A stretch of 64,000 bases of DNA from Apoda limacodes (GCA_946406115.1 OX291544.1:23639521-23703520); one strand, 5' to 3'; counted from the first letter of the stretch, positions 11,935 through 24,989 are shown. Notes: a model not told the origin generated them from the sequence alone. Translations and numbers: made by a program.

Positions 11935-12125
11935 TACTAATAGCCTTAGCTATAGTTCCCGCGGGTTTTTTGCATGTTTTAGGATAAAAAGCCTATGTGT
12001 TAATCAAGGGTGTCAGCTACCTCCATACCAAACTTCAGCAAAATGGGTCCAGCCGTTTGAGCGTAAAAAGGTAACAAACATACATCACACTCACAAACTT
12101 TCGCCTTTATAATATTAGTGCGAAT
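11935..12125 (-). mobile_element. Helitron-like (Lep1-type) 5' segment
   Basis: On the minus strand it begins 'actaatattataaaggcgaa', followed by 'agtttgtgagtgtg', 'gctcaaacggctggaccca' and 'ttggtatggaggtag'. This is the characteristic opening of lepidopteran Lep1/Helitron-like non-autonomous elements. No matching 3' end was found. Confidence 0.6.
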
Positions 12126-12589
12126 GAACGTGTCCTCCTTTGCATGTACCAGCGAAATGTTTTCAACAGTATTTGCAACTGTTCTGGCAAACTTCGGTTC
12201 CTTAACTTCCTAAGAAACTTTATTTTTTGCTGATTCTTTGCTCTAATCTACGTTATTTTAAGTTACATATAATACCTACCTATTAAATTATATTTAAAAC
12301 CGTTCAATGTGAGGTCAGTGCTCCGTCGCTTGTACACCCTAATTTACTGGCACAGGCCTTACCTTGAAGAACATCGCTTAGTTCATATTCCACACTGAAC
12401 TGCCACAGTTTTTAAGCCACCCATAAGGATTTTGATTTGGTTCAATGACTGCTATCATATGACAACACAACTTAACATATAGTAACTTCTTGCCAAATAT
12501 CTGTTTGCATTTATCATTTTATTCTATGTTAATAGGGATTTTTAATGAGGAACGAGTCAACTATTACAAATACTTAGCGCGTACTGTCG

Positions 12590-12720
12590 CAATGACATTC
12601 GAAGATACGCGCCCCTTTAGAGGACAGCGCAGCGTGTGGGCAGCCGCAGACCGTTATGTCATCAAGTGGGTCACGAGTTCGATGCTGCGATCGCGCATCG
12701 CACTATAGCGGTCACTGTGT
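12590..12720. other. GC/CpG-rich island in AT-rich DNA
   Basis: Positions 12600-12720 contain many CpGs ('gctgcgatcgcgcatcgcac', 'acgcgcccctttagagg'). A plus-strand frame of 72 codons crosses it but has no recognisable motif. It could be an unmethylated promoter or 5' exon of the surrounding gene, or a GC-rich transposon remnant. Confidence 0.3.
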
Positions 12721-15700
12721 CTACTGCATTTTTAATTCGTATAATTAATCATGTTTAATGATAGTATGTGGTTTAATTTTAGTTGCATTTCATTTGATTT
12801 TTACTTCAAGAACGTTAAAAAGTATTAAAAATAACTAATTATGATTGAGAATACTGATAGTAATTATACTTTCGCTACAATGCTCCATGGTTTTTAAACT
12901 TTTGTTAGTATTGTTTTATTACTGTAGTAGAGAATTCGTTGAGTTTAATTTGACTTTTTAAATTTAATATTTTTTTTAGCTTTAGTCAGTATTGTTTAGT
13001 TTGGTACGTTTTATAGTAGAGTAATGTTGTTGATACTGATATTACCAATATTTTTAATATTATTGCTTATTACTTTTTTTTTGGTATACATGTTTATTTC
13101 TTAAATTTTCTTCATAGCCATATGTGAATGTAAAAAGCTATTAATTCATATTATTATTAGGTAGGTCAATGTAATCTGTGAGAATGATGTGACAGCATCA
13201 ATTTGCTTTTTATTAGAATTTTTAAGAAATTGGAAATAATGTCACTTTGTGTATTGGAAACCTTGAGAAGCTCTTGGCCTCGTTAGTTGCTTTCAATATT
13301 TGGAAATGATTTGCCAAGTATGCTTCGCCAGGCATAGTCAGTCAAAGGATGGACTCGTAAATTTTATTTCCTTCTAGGGGTTACCTGAAGCGTTGGTCGT
13401 GGATGTTTTTATAGTTGTTTAGGTGGTTAACCACTAACTTGTCAAAGTCCGACTTAAAATTGATCTATGCTCAATCTGATTTTCTTTTTATTGTTTGTTA
13501 GAAATTGGTAATGGGGTATATTATTTTTTCCCTGATATTTTTTTACCAATTATTATTTAAAAACCGGTAATTTACGACGTGTAAATCTCTCCTCACTCAC
13601 TATATTAGAAGCTGTGTTTCGGCAATAGGCCTACTCCCTGTCATACAGGACTAAAAATGTTGGTAAAAAGAGGCTGTTCCCTATTTTATGATGTGGGTTG
13701 GCAACTGGCTACCCCTTCTGGCGATAAAAGCCATAAAGATATAGATACATACATAGTTTCTGCTTGTTATTGCATGAGAAGGCAGTCTCTTCGTCGTAAG
13801 ATACAGTAGGTACTTTTGTGAATATCGTGAGGTAGTCCGATAGTACTAAAATGAGGGTTAGAAAAAGAGATATATATAAGAAACGTTCAGTTTGTCAAGA
13901 GAATGGGAACGGATTAAGAGGCCTAACACATTTCGCACGACCTTGAATTCGTTTCACAGTAATTGAGTAGGTACTCAGAGTACGCAAAGTAACAGCGGCG
14001 GCCGCAACACAGCTTTTTGTATATTGCAGTATACTAAATACTTAAAGTTGAACACAAACTTATTTCTTTCTAACCTTTATTAAGTTGCGAAGTTTAATTT
14101 TGAAATATTTTTGATGCAACTTTTTTGTATACTTAGCTAGAAAAAAAAAACCAAATGTACCTAATCCTTCTAAAATTTGTAACTTTTTGGTTTATGTTTT
14201 TAACATAATGTTTGTATAACATCATCGTTGTAATCAGAAGTGGCTGGACACACATGCACACCACAATAAGGAGCACAGCCTCGCTTTACCAACCTCTTTA
14301 GTCGTGCGTTTATGACACTTATTAATAGTTTAGGTAAAATATATATTTCAAGCAAAAAATAAATTTATACTCCAGCGGTTCAAACAACTAAAAGTGATTT
14401 ATAGTGACTGAATTGTGTCAGCCCTTTTAAAACCCAAATTAAATCTCAAAACAGAGCTTTTGCAGTTTTTTACGTAAAAAATGTTAGTGATAATTTAAAA
14501 TATTTAGGTCGGTATCACACACCTACGAGTATATTCCCAAATCTAATTGTAATTAGAAAGCAATTATAGTCTTATTGACTCAACAAGATCATTATCTTGC
14601 GTTACATCAATCAAAATGGTTTCTACAATAACATTGCATAATATATAGAACACCAAAAGCGAGATGAGACGTCCATCTGTTATGTGGACAATCGTTTCCT
14701 TTATATGGACAATCGACAAACATGAAACGTTCCAATTTTAACCCATACACTTCCTGACAACGTTTATTCTAGTGTAAAGAACCTAATTTAGTCATAGTCA
14801 CGAACTGTAACTTAATCGTGACACTTAAGATACCTTGCAATTTAGAAGAATAATTTCGCAATTATGATTTAATAAAGAATTGACCGTATGTGGTCTTAAA
14901 ATTGCTAACTGATTTAATTATTAGATAGCAACTTGTAATGCCGTTGATAAAATATTATGAGAACAACAGAAGGTCTTGACTCTTGACGAAATTTGGGTTA
15001 TGCATGAAATTCGCTGTTTTGGACAGACTAAGATTAGACAAGAGATTTAAGTATGCAGTCACGTAACGACTACGGACAATAGATAGCTTATGCTAGACAA
15101 TTAAGTTAATTTGACCTGTGTCAAGTCTTACTTGTGCCATATTGGGATCACTTAACTACCGGTTATGAGGTATCACAAGACTGATTCACGATTCGATTGT
15201 GCTTATCAATTACGTGTACCGCCTACACTTCTCGCGCACGCGATTGTTACTCTTTTACGGTACCGTAAATGTTGTGTGAGAACTTACTTTGAATCACGAC
15301 ATCTGTCGTTATGAAATTTGTATTCACACCAAAGAATTCACAATGTATTTTATCAGATCAATTTAAGATTATCTTGTTTATGGTTTGTTTATCACTGTTT
15401 TGGTAATGTATTACAAAATTGACGAGAGAAGTCTGCATTGTGTTAAGGTCGAGTACTGAATGGATTTAATGTCCGAGACTGTTCAAGCGTATGTTAGATG
15501 TTATCATATATAATAATGCGTCATATTCGGATGTTAGCTGTCTCAAAGGATCTGGATAGCGATGACGCATGTGTAGTATAAGTATTACCTAGAACATAAC
15601 AGGATGCACTTGTTTTTTTCGTAGCTATTTTATACGATAGTCCATCTTCATTACTGCCTTAATACGACAATGTTCTTTAACTATTTTCTATATTTCTTTA

Positions 15701-17309
15701 ACTGTATCGTAGATTTTTTCTTATATTTTAAACGATTTCTTGACATATAGTTTCCAATATTGAATGTTTCTGGTTTTTGTTTTGATGTTGCAGAAAAGGT
15801 GACATTTTGTCTTTCGTGTAATGTTCTTTTAGTTTGTTATTTACAGATCCTATTAAAATTAGATTTTTAAATACTTTTATTAAGTCGGCAAAATAAAGAC
15901 CGATTTATAATAAATAAATAATAAATATTTTTGGACATAACACATATAAATATATTTATAATAAATAACCTTTGACCTAGTTTCTCCCATCGTAAATAAT
16001 CATTGCTTTCATCTACGTATTAATTTCCTTCCTTGTTTAATCAATCTTTAAACTCTTGCTTTCCTTGTTTTTTTTTATTATTTCTTTGGCCTACTTTTTT
16101 AACAGATCAGAATTTCTTGTACCAAACTAGTTACAGTAGAACACTTACATGTTTTCTTTTGTCTATCCTGTCTATGTTTAAAAGGTTATTGCCCCTGCGC
16201 ACGTAGCAAATAGTATGTATCCTGGATGACTCGTCAGAGGAATGTGGGATGAAGGTCAGACAGACACGCACTAGCTGCGCGGGAGTGTGCGTGGGCTCTA
16301 TCTTTGCTACTTGTTGAGAGGTTTAGTGCAATTGACAGGTTCAGTCTGACTCATTACGATTGGTACGTATTGTAGAAGTTGTTTCGAGAATACAGTTAAA
16401 CAACGCCATTTCTCACACCTTATTTGACAATACTAGTTAATTTGACATATTTAATTGACTCAACTTCGCATGGTACTTGAAAGCGTACTAAAATGTACTC
16501 TATTGTGTTCCATTCTATTATTAAGAAAAGTTTTTATGTCTGCCAGAATTCATAATACAATTATTGACACTGGAAATAGACCGTTTTTAGCGTCTAATTA
16601 AGGAAAACGACCATGCAATTTATTTCAAAGTCTGTATTACATCCGAGCATATTATTATACGTGTGAAATAGTTCGTTTTTTATTGCTAAGCGGCGCAACG
16701 TCATCACTAATTGAGCTGAAATTTGGTGGCTAAGAAATAATTGAAAGGATGAAGAGAGAAAATTAAAAACTTTCATCAGGAATAACCAATTGACACGTTG
16801 GCGTTGGGATCTAAGTGGACAAACTGTAGCTAAGCTATAGCTAGAATATAAAACTTTCTTACTATGATCAAGGAGTAAAGCAAATCCTACGCCTGATTTT
16901 ACCGCGGGCGAAGGCGCGGGTAAAAGCTAGTACTTTATTTAATATATTATGTTTTCTGTGCATTAAATCTAAACAAGGGTATATTAGTATATGTATCAGT
17001 TATATATAGCCTCTATCTCTACATGGCCGATAGTGTTTACAGGAATATTTGTATGTTTCTCTAAACGACGAAGCAATTAAATCACTGTCAGTAATTACAG
17101 CAACCTGAAATTTTAGCCTGACTGGGGGAGGACTGAAAACAAGGCTTCTTGCCTTCTTGAATGAAAGAAGTGGGGCATGGCACGATAAAGTTTAATTTCG
17201 GCGCTAAATTTTAATCAACAGTGTTAAAGATAATGTAGTCAGATATGAAGAAAAACAAGGTTTGTATGTTTTAATTTTACAATTTATGTACAATTGTTGA
17301 TTGTTCATT
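12721..17309. other. Noncoding stretch with scattered repeat pieces
   Basis: Contains the repeat at 13600-13740, a short GC patch at 13993-14010 ('cagcggcggccgcaac'), a GC-richer segment at 16190-16320 and a Helitron-like 3' end at 16895-16935 ('accgcgggcgaaggcgcggg' then 'taaaagctagt'). Nothing else recognised. Confidence 0.5.
13600..13740 (+). repeat. SINE-like repeat, family with 'ctggcgataaaagcc' end
   Basis: Shares 'gtcatacaggactaaaa', 'atgtgggttggcaactggct' and 'tctggcgataaaagc' with 29500-29640 and, more weakly, 27635-27790. Three diverged copies in the same orientation support a dispersed family. Confidence 0.55.
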
Positions 17310-17684
17310 TACTTATCTTCTTTATATATATATAATTATACTGTAGTGTGTATGTCACTGTACTCCTCCTAAACGGCTGGACCGATTTGAATGAATTTTC
17401 TTGTATGTGTTTGGGTGGCGCCTTGGATGGTTTAGATTTACAAATCAGCCCGGCAGATGGCGCTGCAAACGGTATCATGCAGGACATCGTCTGCCCAGTC
17501 AGCTAGTCTTTTAGTATATAATATAATTCTACTGTACGTGTGTATGTCACTGTACTCCTCCTAAACGGCTGGACCGATTTAAATGATTTTTTTTGTATGC
17601 GTTTGGGTGGCGCCCTGGATGGTTTAGATTCACAAATCAGCCCGGCAGATGGGGCTGCAGTCGGTAGACAACGGTCAGCTAGTG
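17310..17684 (+). mobile_element. Two Helitron-like elements in tandem, each ending ..cagctagt
   Basis: Two copies about 192 bp apart share 'gtcactgtactcctcctaaa', 'cggctggaccgattt', 'gtttgggtggcgcc' and 'caaatcagcccggcagatgg'. Each terminates in cagctagt (near 17505 and 17684), matching the CTAG-T 3' end of Helitrons. Similarity is high, so the second arose recently by tandem insertion or duplication. Frames crossing the copies are not conserved coding. Confidence 0.7.
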
Positions 17685-17921
17685 TTATTATAAATTTAAT
17701 ATTTTTAATCGTTATAGTTTACCATTACTATTATAACAATTATGCCATTAGGTTAAGAAGGAGAGGAACATATGGACATATATGTATATGAAAACGTGCT
17801 TCACAGTCCTCAATGTAGACATTTGCGCGTCAGCGGATGTTTTGTACTACTCAATAAATTGCCAAGTTATGTAGAAATGTTAATATATCACATTTTAAAA
17901 ATTTTAAGTTGAGGTTTTTGA

Positions 17922-18236
17922 CATTAGGTAGTGTGATTCAAAGAATAATATGGATATTCCTCAAATCTCAGAACTTTAGTTTCGATTAAACAATTAATTG
18001 TGTTAATTATGTAAATAATTATATTTTATAAATCTAAAATATCGTTATATCGATATCTCGGATTAAACCATCCCCTTGAAACCATTACGGCACTAAGATC
18101 GTTAATAAACATACCATTAACAATTAATTAACTTTCCCTGTATTCAGAAAATTCATGTATTCATTCAGGGAATATCCATGTTGTATTAACATATTGGTTG
18201 CAAGTTGCAAGTACATAAATCGCACTACCTAATTCC
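17922..18236. mobile_element. MITE with 'attaggtagtgtgatt' terminal inverted repeats, copy 1
   Basis: Left end attaggtagtgtgattcaaa and right end aaatcgcactacctaatt are inverted repeats. The whole element aligns to 51863-52133 ('aaagaataatatggatat', 'tttagtttc', 'attcagaaaa'). It has no open frame, so it is non-autonomous. The superfamily is unknown. Confidence 0.72.
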
Positions 18237-18811
18237 GACCTCCGATAATGATGTTCCTAATAGCTCTCACTGATAGCGATTAAAATTTAAATATCTATCA
18301 ATTGAATAGGTTATAACAACCAATGCTTAAATTAGAGTCACAAAATAAAGAGGACTGAATGTAAAATATATTTGTTTTAACATTTTAACACATATAAATG
18401 TCCAGTTTCATTTACAAATGTTGTCCCACGGTTGACATTTAAATGCTAGTTTCGACAGTATGGTTCTCATGCGTTTACTATGTTATATAACAACTATTGC
18501 AAGAAGATCGCATTGGGTAGGCCTTTTGAACCTGCCGTGACTGAACTAACCATGTAGTTAAGCGTCTAATTTGTGTCACTGCGCAGAGATGGGTAACATT
18601 GATTTAGCGATATGAAAAATGACCATACTTTATTTGCGTTTTGTACTTACAGACAATATTAGGTAATATCAATTGACAAACAAGGCTTTTGTCTTTAGGA
18701 TAAGGGTTAGGATTGTTACGGAATTAGAATAGAATTTGAATTATTTTGAAGCAATATTTGGGTAACAGAAAACTGTCATATTTACAAAATTAAATAAAAC
18801 TTATTATTTTA
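18237..18811. other. Noncoding stretch
   Basis: No repeat or gene recognised. A modest GC-richer patch lies at 18520-18600. Confidence 0.5.
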
Positions 18812-21277
18812 TATATGTCTCCTCAAGTTGCCTCTTTAAATACTGCTGAGCACCATTTTATCAAAATAGTTAGATCAAATACGAAAATTCTACTTGGCGT
18901 ACAGTTCAGTCCTTATGTTCATAGTAACTAATTCTCTCATTTGGAAAATATCTTAGAAACCCTAACACCTCAATATAACCACACTATTATTATGGATGAT
19001 TTTAACACTTTGTTAAAAAATGACAGCCGTGTTAAGTTAAGACAGTTAACTAAAAGACTGGTAACTTAAGACAGTTGTGGATGGATGTAACTTGCACATG
19101 TTAACTCTCACTGCTACACACTTTTCCCAATAGCACTCCTTCACTTCTGGACTTGATAGTCTTTTCTCCCACACACGTTTTAAGGCACGGTCAGTGCGCT
19201 GCTGACGCTTTTTCATACCAAGACTTGGACTACTTATCATACAAGATTCATCCTTCTTAAACCAAAACGAGAACGCTTCAGCAACGCAATTTTAGTGGGA
19301 TGGATATTGAAAGCTTTTCTGACGATGGTGACGATTGGTCTATGGTCATCAATGCGCCTTCTGTTGATGAAAAAGTAAGACTATTTAACGTATTTATTAT
19401 CAATTTGTACAACACTCATGCTCTCATACATACTGTTAAAGCAAAACATGTTCCGGCACCCTGGCTCACGGTCAAAATAAAATCGTGCCAAGGCCAAATA
19501 CAAGGTTAATCCTTGCGACAGTAATCGTACAAAATACACACTCTTGAGGATTCGCTTATCGCTGCAATAGGATGTGAAGAGACGCACAAAGACACCATAT
19601 CCACCAATCCGTTGAAAAAAGGTGATCCAGCAAAAGTCTGGAGATTTCTTAAGTCTTTAGGAGTTGGGAAAATGAAACTTCCTTCTATTTCAAATAATAC
19701 TGATATCAATCTCCTTAATCAACATTTTAATCGATTTTCTGATTGCGATGTTCAGAAGAACATACTCGCCATTTCATCTCATGCTGTCGGTGGAGATTGC
19801 ATTTGTTGTAATATAATCGTTCCCATCCTTGATATTATTACTTGCATCATTACCAATATCCTAAATCATTCCATTTCTACAGGTGTTTCTCATGAGTCCT
19901 GGAAGGATGCTAATATAATTCCTTTACCAAAAAATATAATTCCTCCTCCTTTTCTGACTTTCGTCCTATATCCAGTCTTCCTTTCTTGTCAAAAGTTCTG
20001 GAACGGCTTGTTTACCAACAGCTGTCCCAGTTTCTTTCAAGTAGCAAACTTTTAAATCCCTTACAATTTGGTTTTCGTTCCGGTCATAGAACGACAACTG
20101 CACTTATAAAAATAACTGACGATATACGTTTTCACATGGAAAATAAGGTGGTCACGGTTCTGACACTCTTAGATTTTAGCAATTCTTTTAACAACGTGGA
20201 TCTGGACATTCTGTTACTCATTCTTAGTTCTCCAAATATTTCTTCAATCGTTATTAATTGGTTTCACAGTTACTTGCGTGGACGCTGGCGGCGTCGCATA
20301 AAGGTCGATGATTCTCTATCTGACTGGTGCAACACAGCCACTGGTGTTCCGTGGTGTCGTTTTGTCTCCTCTCCTGTTTGCTATTTTTATTATTTCTATA
20401 ACATCTTAACTATCTTCGGTCTATCATTTCTATGCAGACGATCTTTAGATTTACACACAAACTCCTATCAGTGAACTGACAAATGCTATCTCAATTGTTA
20501 ATCGAGACCTTGATTAAATTGTGAAATGGAGTGAATCCTATGGCCTCATTGTTAATCATACGAAAACAAAAACAATCATCGTAGGCCGTTCTAGACTTAT
20601 ATCAAAGATTGACTGGAACAAACTCCCATTAGTAACTGTGAACGGAGTTTCTAGCCGTTACAGAGACACAGTTAAAAACCTGGGTATATTTATCAATCGA
20701 ACACTATCTTGGGGTTGGCAAATAAAGGAAGTAAGTAAGAAAATATTTGCTAGAGCTAATCTTTAGGCAGGTTGCGCAGCTTCCTACCAATTCCCACTAA
20801 AATTGCTCTTGCAAAATGTCTTCTACTGCCTGTTCTCGATTATGCTGATGCTAGTTATTTTGACCTTACCGAGGAGCAGCTTAATAAACTTGAGCGACTT
20901 CAGAACTTCTGCATTAGATTCATATAAGGTTTACGTAAGTAAGATCATATTTTCGAATTTAGATCAAAGCTCAAGTGGCTCCCAATATGACTTCGCCGGG
21001 ATACTCATGTTTTTTTTCTTCTGCATAACGTCCTGTCCAAACTAAACATACCGGTATACTTAAAAAATGTTTCAATATTTCTCTTCGAGAGGTTACTAGC
21101 TGGATGCTAAAAACTTCTTTGCATTTTTTACAATGGTATAATGATTATTTCATGGTAAAGGCTGTTAGATTATGGAACGCTTTACCTTTGGAATTAAAAA
21201 AGCAAAATCGAAAGCAGTATTTAATAAATAATATTATTACTCATTACCTGAAAGACAAAAATAACATCAGTACCTAT
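18812..21277 (+). pseudogene. Old degenerate LINE (endonuclease + RT), 5' portion, interrupted by a younger LINE
   Basis: Broken frames can be followed from a partial AP-endonuclease (NTKILLGVQFSPY, TIIMDDFNT near 18870-19010) through a linker (VKAKHVPAPWLT near 19440) into RT: WKDANIIPLPK (19900), SKVLERLVYQQL (19986), LQFGFRSGHRTTTALI, LTLLDFSNSFNNVD (motif A), a damaged B/C region near 20340-20440 where YADD is out of frame, then KTKTIIVGRS, VKNLGIFINRTLSW (20670) and RLWNALPLELKKQNRKQYL (21150). Several frameshifts and stops show age. The 5' end is truncated. The 3' UTR continues after the inserted element at 23886-24222. Confidence 0.8.
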
Positions 21278-21283
21278 ATTTAT

Positions 21284-23885
21284 CTAGAGCAATATCCCAC
21301 AGCAGAACTAGTTATTTTGGGAGACTTAAACGCCCACCATCGCGAGTGGCTCAGTTCTCGAACCAATAACTATGCTGGGATATCTGCTCACGAATTTGCT
21401 CTGACCTATGGATTCTCTCAGCTGGTACTTTCTCCAACGAGAATACCAGATATAGAGGAACATACGAGCTCCTTACTGGACCTTCTGCTGACTACTCGTC
21501 CGGACGGATACTCCGTCTCAGTGGATGCGCCTCTTGGCTCCTCGGACCACTGTCTCGTTCGGACTCAAGTGTCATGCACACAACCTGATCCTTCTGGGCC
21601 AACTAATTGGCGTCGTGTGTGGCACTATAAGTCGGCAGACTGGGATGGATTGCGAGAATTTTACGCATCGTACCCGTGGAGGCAGATCTGCTTTAACTCA
21701 GAAGATCCTGACGTCTGCGCAGCCGCAGTCACTGAGACAATCCTTGCTGGTATGGAATGCTATATTCCTAACCCGCGAGTAGCTGCCGGCGTCAAAAAAC
21801 GACCGTGGTTTAATAGGTCTTGCAGAAAAGCTAAAATTCTTAAGCAAAATGCATATGAGGCTTGGACCACGGCTCGTTTTAATAAGGATCCGAATATTTC
21901 TGAGTTAAAACGCAAATTAAATGCTGCCTCGAGGTTCAGTAAGAAAGCAACTGCCAGAGCAAAATTCCAATTCATCGGCAAAATAGGTGGGCGACTTGCG
22001 AGCTATCCTTCTGGGAGTCGTGCTTTCTGGTCGCTTGCCATAGCTGCCGAAGGGAACTTCTGCCAGTCGTCGTTACCACCACTGCGAAAGACCGATGGTG
22101 ACTTGGCCCATAGTGCTAAAGAGAAAGCCGATCTACTGGGCAGTCTCTTTGCCTCGAACTCGAATATGAACGATGAAGGCGCTGTACCACCTACTATACC
22201 GTGGTGCGGTAAGACCATGCCGGAAATCTCCATAACGCAGCGGGAGGTCCGGCGGGCGTTGCTTTCCCTAGACGTTCATAAGTCGAGTGGGCCAGACGGT
22301 ATACCAGCAGTGGTGCTTAAGCAGTGTGCTCCTGAGTTATGTCCTGTACTCACGCGCCTCTTCGCGCTTTCCTACCACACTAGGCAATTTCCGTCTTCAT
22401 GGAAGACTGCGAATGTGCACCCGGTGCCCAAAAAGGGCGATAGATCAGATCCATCGAATTACAGTCCTATCGCTATTACCTCTCTCCTCTCTAAGGTGAT
22501 GGAGCGTGTGATCAACACACAGCTTTTGAGATACCTAGAAAAACATGACCTGCTCAGCGACCGCCAATATGGCTTTCGCCACGGTCGCTCGACTGGTGAC
22601 CTTCTAGTGTATCTCACACACCGATGGGCACTAGCCATTGAGAGTCAGGGGGAGGCATTGGCATGTAGCCTGGACATAGCGAAGGCGTTCGATCGGGTCT
22701 GGCACCGCGGTCTTCTATCGAAGTTGCCATCTTACGGAGTGCCCGAGGGTTTGTGCAAATGGGTGGCTAGCTTTTTGTCCGGCAGACGCATACGAGCCGT
22801 AGTTGACGGTAGTTGCTCTGATAGCATGGACATTAATGCTGGTGTCCCGCAAGGCTCTGTGCTGTCTCCTACGCTGTTTCTACTGCATATCAATGACATG
22901 TTGGACATGAACAACATACATTGATATGCAGATGACAGTACTGGAGACGCTTGTTACACGGGTCGTGCAAACATCCCTCGTTCCGTTGTGGAGGAAAACC
23001 GCGGAGAACTTGTGTCTCAAATCGAGACCACACTGTCCCAGGTCTCTGACTGGGGACGGGTAAACTTGGTCCGATTCAACCCTACAAAGACACAAGTGTG
23101 CGCGTTCACCGCTAAGAAAACTCCATTCACTGTAGTCCTACAATTCCAGAACACTCCCCTCTCCATCTCCAAGAGCATTGGGATCCTTGGTGTCGACATC
23201 TCCAGCGATGTTCAGTTCCGAGATCATTTATCAGATAAGGTGAAGCTGGCGTCCAAAAAACTTGGTGTACTCAACAGAGCGAAGCAGTGCTTCACGTCGG
23301 GGCAAAGGTTGTTACTTTACAAGTCGCAAGTTCGGCCCCATATGGAGTACTGCTGCCATCTCTGGGCAGGTGCACCCGGATACCAGCTTGGCCCTTTTGA
23401 CTCGGTTCAACGACGGGCTGTGAGAATTGTCGACGATTCCAAACTCACTTGCGGTATCGAGCCCTTAAGTCTAAGGAGAGACTTTGCCTCACTGTGTGTG
23501 TTCTACCGCTTGTACAATGGGTTGTGTTCTGAGGAATTGTTCGAAATGATGCCCACGGCTACTTTCTACCATCGCACCGCTCGCCATCGGCAGGGAATCC
23601 ATTCTCACACTTTAGAACCTAAATGGTCGCGTACAGTGCGGTTTCAGAGAAACTTCCTCCCGCGAACGCTTAAGTTGTGGAATGAGCTCCCTGCCAAGGT
23701 ATTCTGCAAGGACTACAGTATGGAGTTCTTCAAGAAAGAAGTTATTAGATTTCTGAAGGGTCGGCAACGCGCAAGTGATACCCCTGGTGTTGCAAGCGTC
23801 CATAGGCTACGGTGACCGCTTACCATCAGGCGGGCCGTAAGCTTGTTTGCCACCTTAGTGGTATAAAAAAAAAAAAAAAAAAAAA
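21284..23885 (+). pseudogene. Nearly intact LINE (Jockey/CR1-type), 5'-truncated, one stop before YADD
   Basis: One frame runs from about 21290 to 23815 with a single TGA at 22922-22924. The endonuclease is cut: it begins at ELVILGDLNAHHREWL and keeps the later GSSDH motif. RT motifs follow: SSGPDGIP, NYSPIAITSLLSKVMERV, QYGFRHGRSTGDLL, ACSLDIAKAFDRVWH (A), AGVPQGSVLSPTLFLLHIND (B), then the stop, then YADDST (C, 22925-22936), GILGVDISSD (E) and the thumb/C-terminal region LLLYKSQVRPHMEYCCHLWAGAP ... GRQRASDTPGVASVHRLR. The 3' UTR is short (taccatcaggcgggccgtaa ... agtggtata) with a 21-A tail (23865-23885). 'atttat' occurs at 21278-21283 and 23885-23890, a possible short target duplication. 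It is markedly better preserved and more GC-rich than the LINE it sits in, so it inserted later. Confidence 0.9.
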
Positions 23886-24222
23886 TTTATATATATTCAA
23901 TTTTACGTAATATTTATTATAATTATATTAACTTATTATATATGCAAATTTATATATGTACATATATTTACTTATAATTATATGTAGGTAAATTATTGAT
24001 ATGTTATTTATGTGTATTTATTTATATTATATATATAATTGTATGATAAATATACTTCTCAATAACTGTATCGACACACACCTACCTTTATTATTTCCTC
24101 TACCCAAAGCTTGTCTGGAAGAGATCGCTTTAAAGCGATAAGACCGCCATTTGTTTTCTATATTTATAAAGATATTTTTGTAAAATTATTATGTTGGTAC
24201 AATAAAGTATATAATTATTATT
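23886..24222 (+). mobile_element. 3' UTR of the old LINE, displaced by the nested insertion
   Basis: After AT-rich filler it contains 'agatcgctttaaagcgataa' followed by 'gaccgccattt', the hairpin signature of a widespread lepidopteran LINE 3' UTR, then an AATAAAGTATATAATTATTATTA tail ending near 24222. Together with 18812-21277 it brackets the younger element. Confidence 0.7.
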
Positions 24223-24610
24223 ACTGAAGTACAGAAATAATTTCTAGCCATAAATTATTACATAAAAAGAAACCTTGCAATATGACCACTCTCCGCTGCT
24301 CTCTAGAGTAGACCCCACTGCCGCTCCTTTGTTACGGTTCTGTTACCGCTCGCATGTAACCCGTACACATTTGCACTTATACGCACGTCATTTATTTTTG
24401 TAGTTGTAGTATCTACGAATCACACGGTTCTTGTATGTAGTGGCCGAAATGTGGCACAGGTTATTTGCTTAATTGTATTCTTGATACCAGCTTATTAGAC
24501 ACCATGTAACAAACAAAGTAAGGGTCCAAACACAGCATCACAACATAAACTCCGCTGGTTTTCAAGGTTGTTACTCCCTTGGATTTTTCAAAAAGTTACT
24601 CAAGTATGGC
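24223..24610. other. Noncoding stretch
   Basis: A GC-richer patch at 24280-24365. Nothing recognised. Confidence 0.5.
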
Positions 24611-24776
24611 CTTAAGGACCTTATAGCAGCTAACTAGAACCATTGGATATTATTTATTTCCGCTTCGCACAAAGCAGATTTCAAAAATGCACTACATAGA
24701 AGTCGTAAAACTAGTCGTAAGTGGAAATAAATAATGTCTAATGGCGGCCCTAGTTAGTTGCTATATGCGCCTTAAG
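24611..24776. mobile_element. Palindromic MITE (about 55-bp arms)
   Basis: Left arm 24611-24665 (cttaagg..tatagcagctaactag..ccattggatattatttatttcc) pairs with right arm 24719-24776 read in reverse. Mismatches are few and one 3-bp indel is needed. The loop is 53 bp. The whole unit folds as one long hairpin and has no coding capacity. Confidence 0.72.
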
Positions 24777-24989
24777 AGTGTTATCGGTACTGTACAAAGT
24801 CCCGATTTGCACGCGTAAATATGCGCGACTCACAAACAATAATTATTTATGAAAAATAACACATAATATTTACCATTACATAATAATACTGTACTTTGTT
24901 GACCAGAAATCTTCTTACAAATACTGTTTATTTTTAAAGTATTTTTGTTTGAGTATCATTATTGAGTGATGTTCCTTTTTTTTTAAATT

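Noticed and set aside
21525..23803. Several shorter frames on both strands across the younger LINE
   Set aside because: They are out-of-frame shadows of the reverse transcriptase frame.
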